Assembly (NCBI RefSeq): GCF_004571195.1
Contig: NZ_CP038271.1
Span: forward strand, 2,475,001-2,539,000
Direction of reading: 5' to 3'
Origin: Legionella geestiana
Lineage (GTDB): Bacteria > Pseudomonadota > Gammaproteobacteria > Legionellales > Legionellaceae
DNA: 64,000 bases
A program made the position numbers and the translations under genes. Each line of letters begins with the position of its first letter. The first letter of the stretch is position 1. Positions 26,801-33,697 of this stretch are shown piece by piece. The notes beneath the pieces were generated by a model that saw nothing but the letters and a program-made list of their open reading frames with translations, searched no databases and had not been told where the DNA came from.

Positions 26801-27763
26801 GCCGCAGCCACAGAGCAGGCTCCCAAATCGTTGAGCAAAAAAAATTCCGGTGCGGCATCCTCATCATCGTTTGGTCAATATGTGCAGGAGCGACGTGATG
26901 CTGTACGTCGTGCAGAATTCAGAGAAGCATTCGGGAAAACCGTGACTGTTACTGCCCCAACGGAAGCCAGGCCTGCCAGATACCCGGCAGTGCCCAAGGG
27001 GCGCTCCGCTCCAGAAAAAACGGTCACCCCCGCGCAGGCGGGGAACTATGCTGATAGTGGCACAGAAATGATCACAAGGATGGATCCCTGCCATCGCGAG
27101 GATGACAAACGGAGTGTATGCGGGGTGGCAAAGGTGTCAAGACTGCCTGAAATATTAACAGAGGATGTTGAAACCGTTGAAAGACAAATGTGGAGACGGA
27201 TGAATCGGCTCAGTTCTCCGCTCAACAGTTTTATTTCTGATTTATACGGTCAATTCAAGTCGCACGACTCAGGAGCACAGTATATTCTGGATGCCATGCG
27301 GATGTATCCCCCCATGCGATATCTGGAAGGTGCTGCGTTGATTGGAGAGTATTCAAAAGAGCATGGTCTTGCCAAAAAAGCCATTCAGACCTGGACAACA
27401 AAGCTCAAGGCAAGGGATCCTTTCGCTGATGACTATTATCGGGCAGCCAGTACACTGGTTTTACTGGAGCATTTGGCAACAGGCCTGAATATGGGCAAGG
27501 AATATATTGCAGCACAATGTCAGGAGCGTATTGACCAATTGAAGCTCGTCTGGAAGTTCTTGATGCTGAAAGCCGCGTCCCCGGGATTCATCGATTTCAT
27601 GCCGCTCCATCCGGAAGAAAGGTCAATCAGGTCACCGGCTTCATCATCGATGGAATCAGGGCACCCTGCGCGGGACGCTCAAAGTCGCCACCGATTTTTC
27701 ATCCAGGAACAGTCGAAAACAAGGCGAAATGAAGCATTGCCGGAGCAAGGGATGAACCCGTGA
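20861..27763 (+). CDS. Giant SecA-like ATPase with HEAT-like, TPR-like and membrane regions
   Basis: This single frame encodes 2300 residues. Residues 1-700 are helical repeats resembling HEAT/ARM (for example PDADIREFAYQSLLL, NDPNLEVRKRVACSLSFL). A SecA-type DEAD motor follows: Walker A EVKTGEGKTK (855-860), Walker B DEVDS (961-965), GLTGTLGG (1157-1164) and motif VI GRTARKG (1319-1325). Residues about 1465-1535 resemble TPR units, and about 1646-1676 is strongly hydrophobic (AFLGIIQIVVGVLVSYAAPM). The tail holds a poly-Ser linker and a REP-encoded patch. It lacks recognisable preprotein cross-linking and C-terminal zinc parts of housekeeping SecA (about 900 aa), so it is not the translocase. 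A role as a secreted effector or membrane-remodelling ATPase is speculative. Confidence 0.75.
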   Translation: MRLKFETLPQGDTYSEKDLEQDFLHVLQALLWASDPDGKEHALARLSAFLRMASSKDLFVLKLVPEIISEYFEQKRSPERIQNLFIDLTRHPDADIREFAYQSLLLTIYEYHDIGKIGGIRDKFLSPLISSLADPVERLRSWVACSLCYLTDHTFSDLPSLQQYTQNLPETDSPFWNKYILHARILNLETQDKAKPVRWKEIESVLQTTVISGSDTDKTDIRKRQLQLIRSHYARHQDSISSLIFDFVLQQCQVPELKDMAVSTCFIIFIKVQVIWYEHKLFTNAVKAPGVGGGSNLTAILDIVYQYMTQINAKNNFLNDRYGFMMSLLPVQFGKPEESIAKALAGIFESTLKYQQFEDAIKILFLLFETEKFMDKASIESQKCMHLFLSKLQEIIEIRCSKNRPLSSMHHLMIDLLQYRPRPEIRLFAAEAILTAVYESYCLQFFDVAYQYPLIDLQTLFLPVLVQQMNDPNLEVRKRVACSLSFLDTAGLVDPQLLVSYTEALLNADNPAWQTRSILALTRLVNQHQCFLSQPAVSRLVHLGFKSDILSHYILRYRFRNQILCLLNLQVEYTGMPLPAEVIEQCLDFDPEKCVPSNYQLPLKGNLLNLITINFETQEAVQSIPASISDVILDYFDEAGLRKLAWHAYTVIIEASGKKLYPELFNKLFSKLREFAQSSNPELHGFVQKILRRITGLEVKKQEILGLIGKAEQPEQVFSETAVYAKPSDEKDLEALLAELCELNGNNPNVSRLLTSHDLVNSLAAVKAVYANDSCFLPAGMPIEAWGVTHCKAWARALIQNKAKALARDFQTEMVAVIMRASVLDSGQTPRNIQLISLLILLKAEEGGCLAEVKTGEGKTKIVSMFAAFKALQLDYVDVVSSSTILARRDAHEMQNFFSILSLTVADNIDGKDHHGKAPRACYSANVVYGDTNEYQWDIVREAMGEWITRGNRPNRILFFDEVDSLLVDRAEYGAMILKPHPALEYVNHVIVAVWHMMVRMGQSIIGKDGQWVYTSVDGKDEVIIGNLRSFVQKLLEKYILQLVNDPDSSILLPKHLKNFVLAEVEQFTDSAFCAYYIHQPDKHYVITEYERSGENQQRITIVDTHLTGEILKNTRWTYLHSFLELKHGLKMGPPQLMGNYLSTPGLCRRYGNQIFGLTGTLGGTDTQTLLKEMYQVDLAFIPTYKPKCFIEHDGIVAPTKSAWLGEIIHSVREKVQRGVPVLIVTATIADVIFLEKTLLEAKACTRVTRFSRNDTEEMDTPSHAIEAGEVIIATLIAGRGIDWYFARQHNDLIEAQGGLHIMVTSLPLNLRVEQQIFGRTARKGNRGSAQLVINREDIQRRFRAADSAYFDTIPAIRVLRDKVEAKRVYRIRTQGIRLALLKDDLYLRFRGFINSLKGRDGATHRIGGIEEQWAYWLQNVAKKLEEDYNPDITLQLMEAKFHEFIETIRHQDVIRANPCRQVQQGNLLSCSKRRFSDAIEVYTKAIHDDPLVGVQAYYNRAEARIFQKGGNYADEVLADLQMAKANLEKHIIPQLHSMFVVQSLNPATTNAFNSDFARQTHCKIELLKLEIANIDQNISIIHQARHQARKAKQKVDFEVCELKNLMDFFPDPNTRPVSEIRELHSSGLAHLFSIQPFFREKKKKGFGAICVAFLGIIQIVVGVLVSYAAPMIGSMLIQEGINDIMHAARALISGNFDWNAYLANKVGSVSIHVISMGLEILKNSANLGMAAEAAKGQNALKTLMARQLNHEKLLELAKNEVVKRVVDAGVREVFNFAVDKLSTVAIDRFSGDIERAIGKRLEETLSSPDCQSALDGMLQLDASHQNTAMRGQLERMASKIMQEKSSLTHTIANHIIKGVLANQHSSVRTFLRIADMGVALDKILHLTEHFARQFRAELLYFYHQQVAHLPGTSVDQTVIAPLKHQLLATITKSLTQRIIATAKGEIIHPGIDMAMSEHLDNVANLIKKAALQPVPPEHMAAATEQAPKSLSKKNSGAASSSSFGQYVQERRDAVRRAEFREAFGKTVTVTAPTEARPARYPAVPKGRSAPEKTVTPAQAGNYADSGTEMITRMDPCHREDDKRSVCGVAKVSRLPEILTEDVETVERQMWRRMNRLSSPLNSFISDLYGQFKSHDSGAQYILDAMRMYPPMRYLEGAALIGEYSKEHGLAKKAIQTWTTKLKARDPFADDYYRAASTLVLLEHLATGLNMGKEYIAAQCQERIDQLKLVWKFLMLKAASPGFIDFMPLHPEERSIRSPASSSMESGHPARDAQSRHRFFIQEQSKTRRNEALPEQGMNP
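27024..27046. repeat. REP-type palindrome inside the giant gene
   Basis: The palindrome CCCCGC/GCGGGG (27028-27033 with 27038-27043) in the context TCACCCCCGCGCAGGCGGGG is the same type as the REP units inside the elements at 44845 and 59920. It is translated in frame as TVTPAQAGNY within the low-complexity tail region. Confidence 0.7.
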
Positions 27764-27900
27764 TGGCCAACCTGTTGAAAGCCAGACGGTGTTTGGTGTC
27801 TTCCTGATATCCTGTCAACAGATCCAGTGGTTCCCGGGTTACGGGGTGAAGACAAACCTTTTGGTGGAGTAAAGCGTCATGCATTTCCCCTTGATGAAAG

Positions 27901-28881
27901 TCAAAGAATATCAAGATGTTCGCTGATGAGAGTGTTGGTTTTGTCTTTATCAAATGTCGGGCAATAGCGAGGATATGTTCGGTCTAACCCGTATGACCAT
28001 TTTTCCATCAGCGCATGATCGTATTCCACCATGTCTTCAATGAGATAACCGGGATAACACCTTTCAGTGTGCAAACCGACTCCTCCATCATAGAGGAGCT
28101 TCGAAGGCAGCCTGACGGCAATGTGCCAGCATTCATCGCGTTCGGGCGTCATGATAAATACGATATGCGCCTTTTCGGCAAAACGGGCATTCCAGGCGTT
28201 CATGAACAGTATGGCAAAGACCCCACAAGGTCCGTAGTTGATTCGCGGAGTGTTTTCATGAAAGCCAAATTCGGCATTGATGGCATGACTGAGTTTGGTC
28301 AGTATGGTGGCAGTCGCAATTGCCTTGGGAGACTGCGTCAGCGTGAGGATAAATGCCGCCCGTTCTTCAATTGGCAGCTTTGGCACAGTCACGGTGATAT
28401 ATCCGCACGCCGCATACCCCTCCTTGACCGCGTGCCATGTTTCAATGGCCTCGTCCCTGCTTTGTTTACGTTCCTCGTCATGACAGTAGATTTCAGGCCA
28501 TGGCGGGAAAACAAATGCCAGGGGATGATAGCGAAATTGCATGATGGCCTGCTCAACAGCAGACGGTACGCCGCCGCAGAAGCGTTTGCTGTAGCTGTAT
28601 AAATCGGGGATCCCACGGTCAAAGAAAACAGCACTTACAGTGAGCAGATTTTCCCGATAGTCTTTAAGGGATTGTCGCAACATCAGTTCGACATAAGTCA
28701 TCCTGTCGCCGTCATGAGTTGCATTACCGCCTGTTTTGCGTTGTTGCCGAATAATATTGCGAGCTGCCTCGGGGACAGTGTGGTAACCGCTTTGGCGAAG
28801 TTTTTCAATAACGGTGGTTTTCCCGGCACCCGGCCCTCCGGTAAACAGGAAGTAGTTCGGTTTTTCCCATGTTTCATCCAT
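27901..28881 (-). CDS. AAA_28-type P-loop NTPase fused to a cysteine-hydrolase-like domain
   Basis: The 326-residue protein starts with a NadR/AAA_28-like kinase fold: Walker A GGPGAGKT (residues 15-22), the segment TVPEAARNIIRQQ and the acidic strand VFFDRGIPD. After about residue 200 a separate domain follows: NYGPCGVFAILF (Cys219), CWHIAVRLPSKLLYDGG (His253, Asp265) with spacing like a papain/transglutaminase-fold C-H-D triad. The first domain could phosphorylate a nucleotide-like substrate; the second could be a peptidase, amidase or toxin-like domain. I start at ATG 28881 because the family begins near there; a further 18 codons upstream are open. The gene is convergent with the giant ATPase. 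Confidence 0.62.
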   Translation of the reverse strand: MDETWEKPNYFLFTGGPGAGKTTVIEKLRQSGYHTVPEAARNIIRQQRKTGGNATHDGDRMTYVELMLRQSLKDYRENLLTVSAVFFDRGIPDLYSYSKRFCGGVPSAVEQAIMQFRYHPLAFVFPPWPEIYCHDEERKQSRDEAIETWHAVKEGYAACGYITVTVPKLPIEERAAFILTLTQSPKAIATATILTKLSHAINAEFGFHENTPRINYGPCGVFAILFMNAWNARFAEKAHIVFIMTPERDECWHIAVRLPSKLLYDGGVGLHTERCYPGYLIEDMVEYDHALMEKWSYGLDRTYPRYCPTFDKDKTNTLISEHLDIL

Positions 28882-28910
28882 TTTTTGATTCCAGTAACAG
28901 GACAGGGGGG

Positions 28911-29438
28911 TTAACCTTGTTTGTCCAGAACACACACGATATCGTCCGGGTATTGGTCTATGATAAATCGCAGTTTTTCTTTATCCAATTCCAGTGAAAA
29001 TTCGAAACTTGATCTGGAACTGAAGGTGGTATGCCCTGAAGATTCGTTCGTCATGTTGTAAAATGAAAAATCGATGCTGTTTCCGCCTGTCCAGAATGCG
29101 GAACTTAAGGAATGCTCCACCCCATTTTCGGAACTGACAACGTTTGAAACCACGTGATTATTTGGGAACTTTAAGGTTAAATTATCATCATCTGTATGGC
29201 CATCTTCAGAGAATGTTACGGAAATATATTTATCAGTTTGAGTAATCTTAAGAGCCATTCTTTGAATTGGTGCATCGCATGCGCCAGCCCACAGCCCTGA
29301 AAAATCGGACATGTTTTTGGCATTTTTTACAAAATATTTATGTTTTGAGCTCATGAGATGATCATGAACAAGCCCTTTGGAAAAAATGGGCATGCTTACC
29401 AAGAGACAAGAAGCGAAAGCTATCGCTTTTTTATTCAT
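28911..29438 (-). CDS. Secreted hypothetical protein
   Basis: The 175-residue protein has a Sec signal peptide (MNKKAIAFASCLLVSMPIFS, cut probably after KG or FS). The mature part is rich in beta-strand pattern and polar residues (ALKITQTDKYISVTFSEDGH) and has two Cys (in GACDAP and VCVLD) that could form a disulfide. This is a lipocalin-like or beta-sandwich appearance without a family I recognise. AAGGAAGTAATC precedes the ATG. It lies 29 bp upstream of the AAA/cysteine-hydrolase gene and may share its transcript; an immunity or partner role is possible but unsupported. Confidence 0.7.
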   Translation of the reverse strand: MNKKAIAFASCLLVSMPIFSKGLVHDHLMSSKHKYFVKNAKNMSDFSGLWAGACDAPIQRMALKITQTDKYISVTFSEDGHTDDDNLTLKFPNNHVVSNVVSSENGVEHSLSSAFWTGGNSIDFSFYNMTNESSGHTTFSSRSSFEFSLELDKEKLRFIIDQYPDDIVCVLDKQG

Positions 29439-29737
29439 GATTACTTCCTTTTTGTAATTTTTTGTTTTCTGTCAATTCTCAATACATCAGGCAATAAGCT
29501 GTATCTCGCCTTGTGGCGATTCTGGCAGGAAAGCATTAGTGTAGCAAGCGTAAATGTCAAAATTGACGTGCACGTCAAAATCATTATCGGGATTTTAATC
29601 AAACCTGCTTAATCTGGCTCGTCCCCAAAGAAAAACTGATTCACAGGGGGCACCCCGCAGGATTTTTTTCCATCGTCCTGCAGGATGCATGGTGGTTTGC
29701 AGCAATCCTGAAAAGGGGATTGCATGAATATAGCGGG
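29439..29737. other. Intergenic region with small hairpins
   Basis: Contains the promoter region of the secreted-protein gene and, near the end of the EEP gene, hairpins GCAATCC/GGATTGC (about 29701-29723) and GCAGGA/TCCTGC (about 29660-29690) that could terminate the EEP transcript. No ORF is supported. Confidence 0.4.
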
Positions 29738-31540
29738 TTAGTACGGCCTTGGATTTTCTCTATCTTTTTCCGGGGTACTTATGCCTTTGTTTGAAGTGTT
29801 TTGAGTCGTACCCGATTGCGCATTCAAAGGAGATTCCGTATTGACAGGACGCTGACCCGAAATAACAGAACCCTCGGGCGAACTTTTAGTACCTGGCATC
29901 AGTGAACTCATCTTGCCGTGGCTCGTAAGAGTATCCTCTGCGCGTTTGCTGTCGATAAGTCGACCTGCAGTAACGCCAATTACGCCACCAACGACAGCAA
30001 CGGCTGTGATAATTCCAATTACACCCGCCAAACCCAAGCCTGCCGGGGGGAAAATGGTCAACAGTCCCACTGCAAGCAGCGCGGGGCCGGCAATTCCTGA
30101 CAAGCCTCCCGCCAGTGTAAAAGCATTGTTCCGCACGAATGACGGCGTTGGCCCGGAAATGGTTTCCGGTTTGATTGCACTTTGCAGACCCGTCTGTACA
30201 TGCTGTTGAGATGCGTAATGTTGAAGTATCTCGTTAATAACTTCAGACTGCTGTTCGGAGTCTTGTGGCAAGTATACAACCCTGTATGCTGTACCCGCAT
30301 GCTGGTCGTCAATCTGTGAGTCCTGTAGTCCCCGTCCTTGAAGCTGCGCCATTAAACCATCTCGGTATATATGCCGTCCAATCACAAGCGCCATAGTACT
30401 TCGGTTTTGCATATTGATGGCTGGCATGACCCGGATAAAGCCTTTTCCAAAAGTCTCGTCTAATCTGGCTTGCGCTTCGTGGTATGGATTTCCTTGTGGA
30501 CACATCGCAAGGCGAAATCGTCTGAGTTCGTTTTGTTGCAGCTGTGGCATGCTGCCCGCAGTATCTTCGCTTATAACAAGTTCTCCTGCCGGGATTGGGT
30601 TCCCGGTACGAACATCCAAATGCGCAAGAAGTGGCATTTCACATTGACCTGCTTCATTCCCGTAATATGCCGCGTCAATGGCGCAAGCACCCTGGATTTG
30701 TCCGTTCCTGAAAATACTCGGAGCCGCACTGGTTACAATCGTTAGTTCATGAGAATTTGGTTGCAGCGCGTTACAATTGAAATCGCCAACAACCGCAGCA
30801 CCGCTATCAGCCTCATGTGCTTCAGAAATAAAGCTTCGAATCATGCTCTCATGATTTGTCGGAATATCACTATAGTCTGCATGTACATTGCAGATTTTAA
30901 TACGGCGCGGTGCATCTTCTTCTGTGCTCCGAGTTACAAAGGAGACAGCATGCGCTCCAAGCTGGTTGTATTGTCTTGGTAATGAGGCTGGCGGACGATG
31001 GCCCTGGGGGAGGGGAGTGCCTTGCTCGTCAAAATCAAACTTTTCCTGATTGTATAAGGTAATATTACCGGCCGTGTCAATGATACTTCCATTGTATGTC
31101 GCCGCCGCATATGGAGTACCTGCAAGACGACCCGCAATTGCTGCCCACAGGCCATCGGGCAAAATGCCTAAAGAGCCATCATCTGCCGGGAGATATGCGC
31201 GAATTTCCTGCAGGGTAAAAAAATCAGGCCGTTGTGTCTGCAGCATTCGAGAAATGGCGTCTGCGATTCTTTCATAGCGTGCTGAGCGTTGTTCCGGTGA
31301 TTCTCCATACGAGCTTTGTCCAAGCGGCGCAACACCGTTATATGAGTCTCCCTCCATGACGTTCCAGGATACTATCGAAAGAGGCATACCACGAACGTTA
31401 CCCGTGAAGAGAACCGGGACATGATCAGAGTAAAACTGGTTGTAATCATTTTGCGCCATCTCAATAGATGGCAGCCCAGGATGCCATGGCTGGCATTGGG
31501 GCTCGTTTGTTGATGTAATAGTACTGCTACTTGCGGCCAT
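29738..31540 (-). CDS. Endonuclease/exonuclease/phosphatase (EEP) protein with permuted motif order and C-terminal membrane segment
   Basis: The 600-residue protein has all EEP catalytic motifs but in a circularly shifted order. The usual C-terminal SDHxPV box comes first (SDHVPV, residues 38-43), then SWNVMEG (Asn60, Glu63), TLQE (Glu112), CNVHAD (His220), GDFN (Asp253, Asn255) and the AIDAAYY strand (Asp289); no SDH follows. EEP enzymes are metal-dependent phosphodiesterases or phosphoinositide/sphingomyelin phosphatases. Residues about 480-545 form two hydrophobic helices (TIFPPAGLGLAGVIGIITAV), and the tail is polar and Pro/Ser-rich. CTGGAG precedes ATG 31540. A membrane-directed effector acting on host lipids is plausible; substrate unknown. 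Confidence 0.72.
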   Translation of the reverse strand: MAASSSTITSTNEPQCQPWHPGLPSIEMAQNDYNQFYSDHVPVLFTGNVRGMPLSIVSWNVMEGDSYNGVAPLGQSSYGESPEQRSARYERIADAISRMLQTQRPDFFTLQEIRAYLPADDGSLGILPDGLWAAIAGRLAGTPYAAATYNGSIIDTAGNITLYNQEKFDFDEQGTPLPQGHRPPASLPRQYNQLGAHAVSFVTRSTEEDAPRRIKICNVHADYSDIPTNHESMIRSFISEAHEADSGAAVVGDFNCNALQPNSHELTIVTSAAPSIFRNGQIQGACAIDAAYYGNEAGQCEMPLLAHLDVRTGNPIPAGELVISEDTAGSMPQLQQNELRRFRLAMCPQGNPYHEAQARLDETFGKGFIRVMPAINMQNRSTMALVIGRHIYRDGLMAQLQGRGLQDSQIDDQHAGTAYRVVYLPQDSEQQSEVINEILQHYASQQHVQTGLQSAIKPETISGPTPSFVRNNAFTLAGGLSGIAGPALLAVGLLTIFPPAGLGLAGVIGIITAVAVVGGVIGVTAGRLIDSKRAEDTLTSHGKMSSLMPGTKSSPEGSVISGQRPVNTESPLNAQSGTTQNTSNKGISTPEKDRENPRPY

Positions 31541-31772
31541 AATTTTATCTCCAGGTTTTCTGCGATGTACGCGTCTATAGTGCGACCACATCTTCTGTTA
31601 CAGATGATAAGCTGCAAAAATTAACAAAGTGTTAACTGTTTGCGGCGCGATTCCGTGGCGTCTTTTCAATGGCACAGAAAAATCACGAAAGCCACAAGCT
31701 CCTTTTTAAATCAATTTCAACTTCCTCGTGAAAGCCTCTGGTGAACTGGATGTCTTCATCTTTGAAATCACG

Positions 31773-32468
31773 TCAGCAATTAGTGTCTTCATCAAGCCAT
31801 TTTTGGGTTTGTTTTTTCCATTCGGCGTAGCACGCATTACCGCAAAAATAGCGGACATAATCTTCACCTTCAAATGAATTAGCGGCAGATTTTGGAACCA
31901 GTTTGAGGCAGGTATAACAGCTTTCTGTTTCGCAGTTTTCCTGGAGATTGAATTTTTCAAATGAAGTTAATACGGCCAGGTTTTTTCTATCTTCTTTCTC
32001 GTGGGCTTTGAGCGGTTCTTTACAGTGCCCTAAAGCCAGGCCACCAATAATGGTATGTTCTTCAGGGATTGCAATTTGCTCTTTGGTAGAAGCTTCATCA
32101 AGGGTAACCCAGCAGCAACCAATATCAAGAGCGACTGCCGCCAGCCACATGTTCTGCATGGCGGCTGCAGCGCTGTAGAGGTGCTGATTATGTTGTTTTA
32201 ACCACTTATCAATACCAACCCCTGTATCAACGGTCACGATAATTAACAGTCGGGCTTGAGAAAGAAATGAAGCATGCTGAGCTTTTTGGGATAATGTTTT
32301 GAGGGTATCTTTGTTTCGAATAAGCGTGAAATGCCAGGGTTGTGAATTTAACGGGCTCGGTGCGCATTGACCGGCCTGCAGTATTTTTTCAATCGCTTCC
32401 TCACCCAGCGGCTTATCAGAAAATTGACGTACCGCCTGTCTTCGTTTTAGTGCTTCAAATAGTTCCAT
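31773..32468 (-). CDS. Nitroreductase-family flavoprotein with C-terminal zinc-ribbon-like tail
   Basis: The 231-residue protein begins with the FMN-dependent nitroreductase fold: LFEALKRRQAVRQFSDKPL, APSPLNSQPWHF (FMN site) and the substrate-side segment LDIGCCWVTLDE, ending in IGGLALGHCKEP. After residue 175 a short extension holds Cys184-x2-Cys187 and Cys209-x3-Cys213 (CYTC and FCGNAC), resembling a zinc ribbon or treble clef; this is not normal for the family. The extension may bind metal or mediate interaction. It is monocistronic, start at ATG 32468. The fold is secure; the substrate is unknown. Confidence 0.82.
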   Translation of the reverse strand: MELFEALKRRQAVRQFSDKPLGEEAIEKILQAGQCAPSPLNSQPWHFTLIRNKDTLKTLSQKAQHASFLSQARLLIIVTVDTGVGIDKWLKQHNQHLYSAAAAMQNMWLAAVALDIGCCWVTLDEASTKEQIAIPEEHTIIGGLALGHCKEPLKAHEKEDRKNLAVLTSFEKFNLQENCETESCYTCLKLVPKSAANSFEGEDYVRYFCGNACYAEWKKQTQKWLDEDTNC

Positions 32469-32551
32469 AAATAAGCATCCAGTGTTTTCGATATTAATCA
32501 GAGACTGTTCAGATTTGACGTGTAATACAATGAATTTGCATTTGCTTACTC

Positions 32552-32713
32552 AGGGCGTGTCCTCATTCCATGATGTGGCTGCAAATGCGGCGTTTTGGTG
32601 CCATTGTGCGCTTAAGTTCGTTAAATAGAGCCCGCTATTCGCCTCACTAAAGCACACAATGCCCCTCAAACCGCCACATTTTCGCTTCACATCATGGAAC
32701 GAGGACACGCCCT
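32552..32713. repeat. 162-bp fold-back (MITE-like) element, copy 1
   Basis: Its ends AGGGCGTGTCCTC...CATGATGTG are a 27-bp inverted repeat with one mismatch, and the whole element folds into one long imperfect hairpin. The apex carries GTTCGTTAAATAGAGCC and GCTATTCGCCTCACT. It shares this apex, the GGCTGCAAA block, the TTTTCGCTTC block and the exact length with the element at 59755-59916, although the outer stem sequences differ. It has no coding capacity. It lies just upstream of the reverse transcriptase remnant. Confidence 0.85.
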
Positions 32714-32843
32714 TTAGTATAGCTCAGCGCTCAGACCGTATTACATGCCCACCGGATTTTTTCAACCGGGACCAAATAGCCCGAATTGGTAGAATTGCTT
32801 CGTTGTCTGAACAGATTGATCTTTATAGCATCTCAATAGGTCA

Positions 32844-33697
32844 ATGAATCCAAATTGTTATCACCTTCAAGGTCCCAATGGGGTAAAAGTCGCAACACAA
32901 AAAATCCGGCAAGTGCTTCAGGAAAAACAACCAAAGTATGTCATACGCGCGGATATCAAATCCTTTTACAAATCGATTTCACATCACCGATTGATACAGG
33001 ATATCAATCAGATATATGACGACTCGAAAGTCCGGAGTATGCTTGAAAATATCATCACCAACCTCAACCCCATTGAAACACCACGAGGCTACAAAAAACC
33101 CGATAATGGAATTGCATTGCGGGGCCCGTTATCGCAGTTCTTCAGTGGCATATTTTTAAAACCGCTTGATGATGTGTTTGATGCGATGGACGTGAGCTAT
33201 TTTCGTTATCAGGACGATATTTTGATTTTGTGCAATACAAAACGGCAGATTACTCGTTGCAAGCAAAGAATGATAAATGTTTTAAAAGAGAGAGGCTTGC
33301 GCTTGTCCAGAAAAAAACGCGAACTGCGTAATATTAAACCTTATTGGGGGGGGGGAAGACAACTGAGCCTGCGCCAAACCGCATTGTTCCACACCCGAGA
33401 ACCTTGCGAAAGGCACGCGAACAAGTTAAGCAAATGGTGATAGATGGGATCTCTTCCCGAAGAATCAGCGCTTATTTGCATCGTTGGACCGTGTGGTGGA
33501 TGAGAACATCGGAAACCTGGGGATATCAGGGGTTGCTTGAGTGGTTTTTAATGGCCTGTTGGGAGCCAAATCCTGCGGCAATTTATGCCACAGGATTGCT
33601 CGCCCGGGCTAGGAAATTACGCAAGTCGGAGCCCACGAAGCATCATCCAGTTTTTGAATTGGGGCCATTTGAATTGGGTCCTGAAGTCGCTGCCTAA
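32844..33697 (+). pseudogene. Reverse transcriptase pseudogene (truncated, frameshifted)
   Basis: The first frame (32844-33440) carries RT motifs: RADIKSFYKSISHHRLI, RGPLSQFFSGIFLKPLDD and the catalytic YQDD (YFRYQDDILIL), then RGLRLSRKKRE. The N-terminal fingers are missing, the frame opens with CYHLQGPNGVK. At about 33345 there is a run of G's, after which the second frame (to 33697) carries RIVPHPRTLRKAREQVKQM and WWMRTSETWGYQGLLEWF, clearly the same protein's C-terminal part. So at least one frameshift and probably an internal deletion have occurred. The class (group-II-like, unknown group) is uncertain. Its 3' end overlaps the convergent F-box gene. Confidence 0.72.

Noticed and set aside
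20861-27763. Housekeeping SecA
   Set aside because: Motor motifs fit, but length, flanking domains and lack of the SecA C-terminal zinc region exclude the standard translocase.
31706-31960. Minus-strand 84-aa ORF near the nitroreductase end
   Set aside because: A basic reading of the nitroreductase 3' end in another frame; no ribosome site.
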